Source of the DNA: Elusimicrobia bacterium RBG_16_66_12
Lineage (GTDB): Bacteria > Elusimicrobiota > Elusimicrobia > UBA1565 > UBA9628
NCBI GenBank assembly: GCA_001800005.1
Contig: MGUL01000041.1
Coordinates: 20,026-31,843 of the forward strand
DNA length: 11,818 nt
Reading direction: 5' to 3'
Below the pieces are notes generated by a model. That model made no database searches. It saw only the letters and a program-made list of their open reading frames with translations, and was not told where the DNA came from. Shown here piece after piece: positions 6,447-11,818 of the stretch. A program made the translations under genes and the position numbers. The number at the start of each line of letters is the position of its first letter. Positions within the stretch are counted from its first letter, which is position 1.

Positions 6447-7438
6447 GCGCCTTTACCTCTCGGCGCCGCGGCGGACGCGGCTGGCTTGGCCGCCTCCGGC
6501 TTCTTGCGAGGGAACATCATCTCGTAGGTCCGGCTCATGGTCGCGGGGATAGGGTGCTGGAAGTAGGGCTCTTTGCCCTTGCCGTCGGCCTTGGCCTTGC
6601 GATATCCGTTGATCTCCTTGCTGAAAAAGGTCGCGGCTCCCATCTTGCGGGCGACGACCACGGTCTGGACCGCGCCCATCGCGGCTTCGCCGAAAGCCGC
6701 GATGTTCTCGCCGGACAGCAGGCGCGCCGTCAGGAGAGGCGTGCCCAGGATCAGGATCAGGAAGGTCACGTTTACGGTCAGCACGCCGATGTAGTCGTCC
6801 GCCATCCCGGCGCCGGTCGAGCCGCTCATGGGGGCGAGCGTGAGCCATACGCGCACGGCCAAGCGCAGGAAGAAGCTCCAGAACGCAACCTGGAAGGTGT
6901 TGACGAGCCAGCCGCGCGTCACCTGGAGGGTCTTCTCGTTGACCGCGCAGGCGAGCGCCAGCGGCCCGAACGCGTAGAGCAGGCTCAGAAAGCAGACCTG
7001 GAGCATGATCACGACCTCTCGCACGACCATCGTCAGGAGACTGGTTAGGAATAGGAGCATGCCTTGGATCGAGGCCACGTTCTTGATGAGGATCATCAGC
7101 GTGGGGTAAGTGGAGTCGCTTCCTTTGAGGCTCTGCGACAGGAAACTCCCCCACTGAGCTTCGCTCAAGATCGCGAAGGACATGACCTGCGAGAGCTTGA
7201 GGATGAAGCCGAACAAGCCCTTGTACGCGATGAGGCACATGCACGCGACGAGGACCCGCGTCATGAGGCCGCTGTAGCTCGGGAATTCCTTGCTCTGGAG
7301 CGAGCGGACGTTCATCTCAAGGATGGTGAAGGGGATGAGGAAGCCCAACCCCGCCACGGCGAGCGTCTTGCTGACAGCGGCTAAGCCCGAGAGTTTCATC
7401 GGAATCTGGGTGATGTCGAGTAGTAGTCCCGTGTTCAC
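6443..7438 (-). CDS. VirB6/TrbL-like polytopic T4SS channel protein
   Basis: A 331-aa integral membrane protein, predicted inner-membrane channel component. Hydrophobic segments are seen near residues 20-40, 60-82, 120-140, 143-168, 183-203 and 220-242, with the TrbL/VirB6-type central region containing VCFLSLLYAFGPLALACAV and the Trp-rich RGWLVNTFQVAFWSFFLRL stretch. The C-terminal 70 or so residues are hydrophilic and basic, ending in a Lys/Pro/Ala-rich tail, presumably cytosolic. The start is GTG in a GTGA overlap with virB5, with a strong GGAGG six bases upstream. Position between VirB5 and VirB8 supports the call. Confidence 0.83.
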   Translation of the reverse strand: MNTGLLLDITQIPMKLSGLAAVSKTLAVAGLGFLIPFTILEMNVRSLQSKEFPSYSGLMTRVLVACMCLIAYKGLFGFILKLSQVMSFAILSEAQWGSFLSQSLKGSDSTYPTLMILIKNVASIQGMLLFLTSLLTMVVREVVIMLQVCFLSLLYAFGPLALACAVNEKTLQVTRGWLVNTFQVAFWSFFLRLAVRVWLTLAPMSGSTGAGMADDYIGVLTVNVTFLILILGTPLLTARLLSGENIAAFGEAAMGAVQTVVVARKMGAATFFSKEINGYRKAKADGKGKEPYFQHPIPATMSRTYEMMFPRKKPEAAKPAASAAAPRGKGA

Positions 7439-8136
7439 TTGTCTCCTCCCTGTTCGGTCTGCCGGGGCAAGGCCCCGGGCGCGCGCTTCTCGACGCTCTT
7501 GCGGATGCTCTCGATAAGCCGCTGCTCGCCATGCTGCTGGCGCACCTCGGTCGCAAGCCGCATGGACGAGATCTCGATGAGCCGCAGGTTGTCCTCATGG
7601 AGCTGAGTCATCATCTGGATTTGCAGGCCCGCGGCTTTGGCTGAGAGGTTCGCTGCGTCCTTGGGCGAGAGCCCGTTCGCCTGCTTGGCGATCTGGATGC
7701 CGACCTTGCGTCCCGAAATCACGTCGGCGAGCCCGTCGCCGGCGTAACGCATGTTGTTGGCGATGCTGCGGTCGACGCTTCCGAAGAAGCGGTCCACCTT
7801 GGTATCGGTGTTGTAGGTGTGGATGAAGTCTCGGTCAACGTTACTCTTGAGCTCGTCGCCCATAAGCTCGGCGGTGTTCTTGAGCATGTCCCCGACGTTG
7901 TGAAGGAGTCCCTTGCCGCTGTTGAGGCGCTCGAACTCCTTGTAGTAGCGCACGGAGGCGTCGTAGTTCTGCTTCATCATCCTGATCTGCTCGATGACCT
8001 TGAGCTTCATGAAGGCCTGATAGGCCTTCTGCTCGGCATACTGAAGACCGGACATGGCCGTGTCGAAGATGAGCGCGTGCGCCGGCTGCCCCCACAGGAG
8101 CAGCAGCGCCGCCGCCAAGGCGCGCTTGTGTCTCAC
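7435..8136 (-). CDS. VirB5/TrbJ-like pilus-associated protein
   Basis: A 233-aa secreted protein. A Sec signal peptide is clear: MRHKRALAAALLLLWGQPAHA with cleavage likely after Ala21. The mature part is almost entirely helical and rich in Lys, Gln and Met, with segments such as KLKVIEQIRMMKQNYDASVR and a late QIQMMTQLHEDNLRLIEISS stretch that resembles the TrbJ/VirB5 helical bundle found at pilus tips or in pilus assembly. It starts at GTG in a GTGA overlap with the virB4 stop, with GGAGG just upstream. Family sequence identity is usually low, so order in the operon carries part of the call. Confidence 0.8.
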   Translation of the reverse strand: MRHKRALAAALLLLWGQPAHALIFDTAMSGLQYAEQKAYQAFMKLKVIEQIRMMKQNYDASVRYYKEFERLNSGKGLLHNVGDMLKNTAELMGDELKSNVDRDFIHTYNTDTKVDRFFGSVDRSIANNMRYAGDGLADVISGRKVGIQIAKQANGLSPKDAANLSAKAAGLQIQMMTQLHEDNLRLIEISSMRLATEVRQQHGEQRLIESIRKSVEKRAPGALPRQTEQGGDK

Positions 8137-10571
8137 TTTCCCTCCGCGAGCTTAAGCAGGATGTCCGTCTCGGTCAGGCCGGGGTTCTCCGCTCGGACCT
8201 TTTCCTCGGTCACGTGGTCCTTGGCGTCGGTCGTGCAAATCCAATAGTCGAGCGGGCAGGGCTCGACGCGGGCGACGACGGCGCGGCCTCCGAACTTCAC
8301 GAACAGGTCGGAGAATACCCGGGGCTTTGACTGCAGGAGCTTGACCGCCTCCACCTCGTTCTCGTTCAAGTCGAACTGAGACAGCAGCTCGTGGCCCTTG
8401 GCGAGCTTGAGGACGTACTTCACGTAGGAGTTGGCGATGATGGCGTTGGCCGCCTTCGTATCGAGGAAGTCCTTGGGCGACTGCGAGATGGAGAAGATTG
8501 CCCCGTTGAACTTGCGCGCGGTGCGGTAGAGGTTCTCGATGAGCTCCGAGCCCACGTCGTCGTTAAAGAACTTCCAGCCCTCGTCGATGGCGATGATCTT
8601 CTTCAAGCGCCGGTTCTGCAGCTTGGCCCAGATGACCGAGCGGATCACGAAGAAGTACACGCCCTGCAGGTCCGGGTGGTTCTCGAGGTTTTGGAGGTCG
8701 AAGACCACGAGCCGGTTCTTGAGGTCGAGGCGTCCCTTGCGGTCGAAGAGCCGGCCGTACATGCCGCTCGTCCACAGCTCCAGGGCGTCGGCATAGGCTT
8801 TGGCTTTCGGACGCTCACCCGACAGGCGCGCGAGTTCCCTGCGCACGTCCGAGAGAGTCACCTCCTCCTTTGCCGCGTAGGCCGCCTTGATGGCGGTCTC
8901 GAGGAACGCCTTTTCCGTGGTGGTCACGCCCTCGCCGGGGCGGAGGCACATGCGCGATATGAGCAGCGAAAGGTAGGCCACGGCGTCGCCGTCGAACTCC
9001 CCCTCCGGCGCGATCTCGGAGCGCGGCGGGAAGGGGTTGAAGCCGAACTTCTCCGACAGCTCGACCTCCAGGTACTCTCCGCCGAAGGCGCGAGCGAGCT
9101 TGCGGTAGGAGCCGCCCACGTCGATGACGACGACATGATTCTCAGGCGACTCGGCCAAGTAGGCGCTCAGGATGTAGTTGGTCGTGAAGCTCTTGCCCGA
9201 GCCGGTAGTCCCCAGGATGAGGCCGTGCTTGGCGGGCAGGTCGTCGTCGAAGGGATCGAGGCCGACGAGTTCGCCCAGAGGGGTCTCGAAGAGCATCTTC
9301 TTCTGCCGGCTGCCCCGCCAGGAGCCCGACAACGGCAGGAAGCCCGAAAGGGCGTCGGTCTGGATGTAGAACTGCCGGTTGTTGAGGCGCGCGTGGCCCG
9401 GCACCGAGCCCAGGAAGAGCCGGAAGTGGTTCATATCGTCCGAAAGTCCTTCGGCCGAGGCGAAGTCATGGAAGGAGCCGAGCACCGCCGCGGTCTTGTC
9501 GCGCAAGGTCTCCGGGTCCTCGGCGCGCACGAGCACCGAGAGCGAGAAGCGGAACAGCCGCTGGGCCGTGGCGCGGATCTCGGTCAGAAGCTCGTCGAGC
9601 TCCTGGTGCTTGCGCTCAGCCTCGTAGTTCTTGCTCATGGCCGAGAAGGCGAGCGTGCGCGTGATGTTGTTCTTGAGCTTGAGGCTTGAGACCGCCTTCT
9701 CCGCGTCGAGCGTGTGGACGGTGAGGTTCAAGTCGCAGTCCGGCCACAGGCTGTCGAGCAGCCGCCAGGCATAGCCCGGGTGCGCCGTCTCCGGGAGGCG
9801 CAGCAGGCTCACGCCGCGGTAGTAGGCGTCGCCTACTCGCACGTGGTCGAACTCCTCGCGCAGGGGCGTCGCCGCCGCCTGCTCGCGTAGCGTCCGCAGG
9901 GGTGAGACGCGCGACAGCGGCAAGCCTTCGGCCTTGGCAGGGTTCAAGTGCCGGTAGGCGAGGTCGAGCAGCTCTTGAGAGTCGAGTTTTCTGGATTTGA
10001 GCCCGAGGTTGTGCAGGCGCTCGGAGACGACTTGATCGAGCGCCGCGTGCTCCTTGCGCCGCAGCGCGTCGAACTCGGCCGTGACTTGGCGCATCGGGCG
10101 CTTGAAGCGCGGGATGATGGGCGAGACCGGCACGAGCCCGTCCTTGGGATGGCTCGTCACGAAGAGCAGGCAGCGCCGCCGCTGGAGGAACTTGCGCTCC
10201 AAGGCCTCGCACTTCTTCTCGATGACGAGGCGCGAAAGGGCGTCAGCGTCCGGGTGCGCATTCGAGCGGCGGAAGGTGCGGATCGCGTCCGGGTCGCCCT
10301 TGCGGACCTGGACGACGAACTGGAGCGTCACGTCGGCCGGCAACGCGTTGAGGAAGGCCCGCGCCTGAGTCTCGAAGAGATCGGCGCGCGCCGGATCGGC
10401 CAGCCGCAGGCTGTCGAGCTCCAACTCGTAGGCCGAGGACATGGAGAGGTCCACGCCGACCAATACGCCGTCGCCCAGACTCCAGAGGTTGAGAAACTGG
10501 GCCAGCGGCGGGACCTTGGGCCCGTGGATCGCCTGGCGCAGAGTGGTCAGTCCCATTTCAACTCGGTTCAA
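8133..10571 (-). CDS. VirB4/TrbE T4SS ATPase
   Basis: An 812-aa cytoplasmic ATPase that powers pilus biogenesis and substrate transfer. The N-terminal 400 residues are the VirB4 N-domain. The RecA-like C-domain has Walker A GTTGSGKS at residues 454-461, a second strand VVVIDVGGSYRKLA, Walker B IIAIDEGWKFF from residue 659 with Glu664, and the downstream ISQSPKDF motif with the conserved Gln697. All key residues are intact and the length is normal for VirB4. The start is TTG at 10571, overlapping the virB3 stop as TTGA; AAGGAG seven bases upstream supports it, and the next Met is residue 6. This is the most firmly identified protein of the operon. Confidence 0.96.
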   Translation of the reverse strand: MNRVEMGLTTLRQAIHGPKVPPLAQFLNLWSLGDGVLVGVDLSMSSAYELELDSLRLADPARADLFETQARAFLNALPADVTLQFVVQVRKGDPDAIRTFRRSNAHPDADALSRLVIEKKCEALERKFLQRRRCLLFVTSHPKDGLVPVSPIIPRFKRPMRQVTAEFDALRRKEHAALDQVVSERLHNLGLKSRKLDSQELLDLAYRHLNPAKAEGLPLSRVSPLRTLREQAAATPLREEFDHVRVGDAYYRGVSLLRLPETAHPGYAWRLLDSLWPDCDLNLTVHTLDAEKAVSSLKLKNNITRTLAFSAMSKNYEAERKHQELDELLTEIRATAQRLFRFSLSVLVRAEDPETLRDKTAAVLGSFHDFASAEGLSDDMNHFRLFLGSVPGHARLNNRQFYIQTDALSGFLPLSGSWRGSRQKKMLFETPLGELVGLDPFDDDLPAKHGLILGTTGSGKSFTTNYILSAYLAESPENHVVVIDVGGSYRKLARAFGGEYLEVELSEKFGFNPFPPRSEIAPEGEFDGDAVAYLSLLISRMCLRPGEGVTTTEKAFLETAIKAAYAAKEEVTLSDVRRELARLSGERPKAKAYADALELWTSGMYGRLFDRKGRLDLKNRLVVFDLQNLENHPDLQGVYFFVIRSVIWAKLQNRRLKKIIAIDEGWKFFNDDVGSELIENLYRTARKFNGAIFSISQSPKDFLDTKAANAIIANSYVKYVLKLAKGHELLSQFDLNENEVEAVKLLQSKPRVFSDLFVKFGGRAVVARVEPCPLDYWICTTDAKDHVTEEKVRAENPGLTETDILLKLAEGK

Positions 10572-10861
10572 GCCTTATCTCCTTTCATGCTCTCGGCGTC
10601 GTCAAACGCGCAGACCGCCTTGAAGCGGCTGGCGAGGACGTAGCGCGTCAGGTCCAGCACGTAGCCCTCCGGCTTGTTGCGCTTGAGCGCGCGGATGCCG
10701 AAGTACGTCAACAGCAGGACGACCCCGTTTGCGAACAATCCCTCGCGGTTGAAGCTGAACGCGAGGAAGAAAACGAGCAGGAGCAGCACCCCGTCGGCCA
10801 GTTCCAGGCCGAAGAAGCGGTCGCCTGCATTCACGCTGCGATAGACCTTGACGCTTTCCAT
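10568..10861 (-). CDS. VirB3/TrbD-like inner-membrane protein
   Basis: A 97-aa protein with the short VirB3 layout: a polar N-terminus (MESVKVYRSVNAGDRFFGLE), two close hydrophobic helices at about 20-36 (LADGVLLLLVFFLAFSF) and 42-57 (LFANGVVLLLTYFGIRAL), and a basic C-terminal tail. VirB3 works with VirB4, and here it lies directly upstream and is coupled to it by TTGA. The ATG at 10861 has no good Shine-Dalgarno and is preceded by a stable hairpin, so its translation may be controlled or coupled differently from its neighbours. Confidence 0.82.
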   Translation of the reverse strand: MESVKVYRSVNAGDRFFGLELADGVLLLLVFFLAFSFNREGLFANGVVLLLTYFGIRALKRNKPEGYVLDLTRYVLASRFKAVCAFDDAESMKGDKA

Positions 10862-10878
10862 GATGAATTCGTGGCCCG

Positions 10879-10915
10879 CCCGGCCCGCGGCTGCTCTCGC
10901 CGCGGACCGGCCGGG
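10879..10915 (-). other. GC-rich hairpin between ssb and virB3
   Basis: Two six-base stems are present: CCGCGG (10885-10890 and 10900-10905) around a 9-nt loop, and CCCGGC/GCCGGG (10879-10884 and 10910-10915), separated by a 4-nt bulge on one side. On the minus-strand transcript it is followed by mixed sequence rather than a U run, so it is not a typical Rho-independent terminator. It could lower downstream expression, protect an mRNA end, or mark a processing site within the operon. Confidence 0.5.
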
Positions 10916-10922
10916 ACCGTGT

Positions 10923-11363
10923 TCAGGCGGCGGCCGCCTCCTTCTTCGGCTTCGGTTTCGGCGCGCGCAGGTCCGACGGCGACTCGATGCGCTCGAGGAC
11001 TTCGAGCACCTCCGCGGCCACCTCCCAGCGGAAGTTCTTGCCCTGCGGGTCCGACCAGGTGCGCAGGTAGCCCTCGACGAGCACCGCGCTGTCCTTGCCG
11101 AGCGACTCGACCTGCGCGGCCAGCCCCCTCCAAGCCACGACCGGCACGAAGGCCTTCTGCCGGATGACGCGGTTCTCTTTGTCGCGGTAGCTGCGCGTCA
11201 CCGTCAGCGTGAAGACCGCCTTCTTGTGGCCCCCCGTCACCTCCACCATCAGCGGTTTGCGCGTCAGCCGCCCGATCAGGCGCGTCGTGTTCTCCTCGCC
11301 GATGGGCGCGCCCCCGCCCTGCATGCTCGGCAGCGTCTCCCCGTCTTTTCCATCTTTGTCCAT
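10923..11363 (-). CDS. ssb: Single-stranded DNA-binding protein (OB fold), element-encoded
   Basis: A 146-aa SSB-like protein from ATG 11363. The OB-fold pattern is readable: NTTRLIGRLTRKP, VFTLTVTRSYRDKEN, KAFVPVVAWRGLAAQVESLG, then AVLVEGYLRTW and the final strand EVAAEVLEVLE. It would coat ssDNA during conjugative transfer or replication. The C-terminus is basic and Ala-rich (KPKPKKEAAAA) and lacks the acidic DDDIPF-type tip that host SSBs use to recruit partners. The frame extends to ATG 11441, only 1 nt after the virB2 stop. ATG 11363 is preferred because GGAGGG lies 6 nt upstream and the extra 26 residues do not look SSB-like. Its place between pilin and VirB3 genes is unusual. Confidence 0.83.
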   Translation of the reverse strand: MDKDGKDGETLPSMQGGGAPIGEENTTRLIGRLTRKPLMVEVTGGHKKAVFTLTVTRSYRDKENRVIRQKAFVPVVAWRGLAAQVESLGKDSAVLVEGYLRTWSDPQGKNFRWEVAAEVLEVLERIESPSDLRAPKPKPKKEAAAA

Positions 11364-11442
11364 GCGTTCCCTCCGTTCATCCAGTTTCTTCATCCAAGGC
11401 GCCAGGATCGCTCCGGCGCTCCGGTACTCAAGGCCGCCCATC

Positions 11443-11751
11443 TCAGAACCCGCCGGCCAGCCGCTTCATCAGCGCCATGAGCGAGGGGGCCAGGAAGATC
11501 AGCGCGCCCCCGCCCACCACGAAACCTCCCTTCCTCATCGCGTCCTGGTCGCCGGCGGCGAGGCTGATGCCGACCCAGATGATGCCGAGAAGGAACACGC
11601 CCGGCCCCAGGATCGTGATCAGCCAGTTGGCCGAGCCGTTGAGGAAGTTGCCGAGCTGACCCTCGTTGCCGCCGTACTGCGCGAAGGCCTGCGTCGCCGT
11701 CATGACCAAACCCGCGGCCGCCAAGGCCGCGCCCGTCGTCTTCTTGTTCAC
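11443..11751 (-). CDS. VirB2/TrbC-like conjugative pilin
   Basis: A 102-aa major pilin precursor. It has a long signal peptide (MNKKTTGAALAAAGLVMTATQAFA, cleavage likely after Ala24), then a Gly/Asn-rich stretch and two hydrophobic helices at about 43-66 (WLITILGPGVFLLGIIWVGI) and 76-96 (FVVGGGALIFLAPSLMALM) joined by a short polar loop (AAGDQDAMRKGG), the classic VirB2 hairpin. The size fits the family. It starts at GTG with a strong GGAGGT six bases upstream, overlapping the previous gene's stop as GTGA. As the first recognisable structural gene it fits the vir order. Confidence 0.88.
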   Translation of the reverse strand: MNKKTTGAALAAAGLVMTATQAFAQYGGNEGQLGNFLNGSANWLITILGPGVFLLGIIWVGISLAAGDQDAMRKGGFVVGGGALIFLAPSLMALMKRLAGGF

Positions 11752-11818
11752 TGTCCACCTCCGTTATCGCTGAACGTCTCGTAGACGGCTCCCGCCCGGA
11801 CCATCGCGTCCATGAGGG
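11748..11818 (-). CDS. C-terminal end of an upstream operon gene (22 residues, unidentified)
   Basis: One minus-strand frame is open from the right edge and ends at TGA 11748-11750, overlapping the virB2 GTG as GTGA exactly like the other junctions of this operon. The visible residues are LMDAMVRAGAVYETFSDNGG plus GQ. In vir or trb order the neighbour could be VirB1 or VirB11/TrbB, but 22 residues are too few to tell. Confidence 0.5.
   Translation of the reverse strand, partial: LMDAMVRAGAVYETFSDNGGGQ

Noticed and set aside
6453..7244. 263-codon minus-strand frame inside virB6
   Set aside because: It is the second frame of virB6; its sequence is Arg/His/Pro-rich without domains, while the virB6 frame has clear membrane helices.
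8391..9689. Long 432-codon plus-strand open frame
   Set aside because: It lies wholly antisense to virB4, which has intact ATPase motifs. Its product is a low-complexity Glu/Arg/Val/Leu mix typical of the opposite strand in high-G+C genes.
11364..11441. SSB start at ATG 11441
   Set aside because: The extension is in frame and only 1 nt from virB2, but it lacks SSB-like sequence. ATG 11363 has a near-ideal GGAGGG at proper spacing.

Overview
The window carries one long block of leftward (minus-strand) genes. About two thirds of it (roughly 3.9-11.8 kb) is a tightly packed type IV secretion system (T4SS) gene cluster in vir-like order: an unidentified gene cut by the right edge, VirB2/TrbC pilin, a single-stranded DNA-binding protein, VirB3, VirB4, VirB5/TrbJ, VirB6/TrbL, VirB8/TrbF, two unrecognised small genes where VirB9 would be expected, and a short VirB10/TrbI. 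Next come a tyrosine recombinase (3 nt after the virB10 stop) and a second, less G+C-rich unit: a prokaryotic Argonaute (pAgo) whose end overlaps the start of an unidentified partner gene that runs off the left edge.

The host is probably a high-G+C diderm bacterium. The secretion proteins include VirB8 and VirB10 envelope components with periplasmic parts, and the T4SS genes look about two-thirds G+C by eye. I cannot name the taxon. The combination of T4SS, SSB and tyrosine recombinase suggests an integrative and conjugative element (ICE) or a conjugative plasmid. No relaxase, coupling protein (VirD4/TraG) or VirB11 ATPase is visible; they may lie to the right.

The T4SS genes are joined by overlapping stop/start codons, mostly GTGA and once TTGA, so they probably form one translationally coupled operon. 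A strong hairpin without a U tract lies between ssb and virB3. The recombinase appears to be the last gene of this operon.

The pAgo/partner pair appears to have its own promoter: a perfect extended -10 (TGATATAAT) 46 nt before the most likely pAgo ATG, followed by a 10-bp palindrome at the predicted transcription start. The pAgo (774 aa from that ATG) has a MID domain with a readable Y-K-Q-K 5'-phosphate pocket. Its PIWI domain has lost at least two catalytic acidic residues, as in nuclease-dead long-B pAgos. Such proteins usually act as guide-directed sensors that trigger a separately encoded effector. Here the ATGA-coupled downstream gene is the obvious effector candidate. I do not recognise its family, which makes this pair the most interesting item in the window. 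No rRNA, tRNA, CRISPR array or insertion sequence was recognised.
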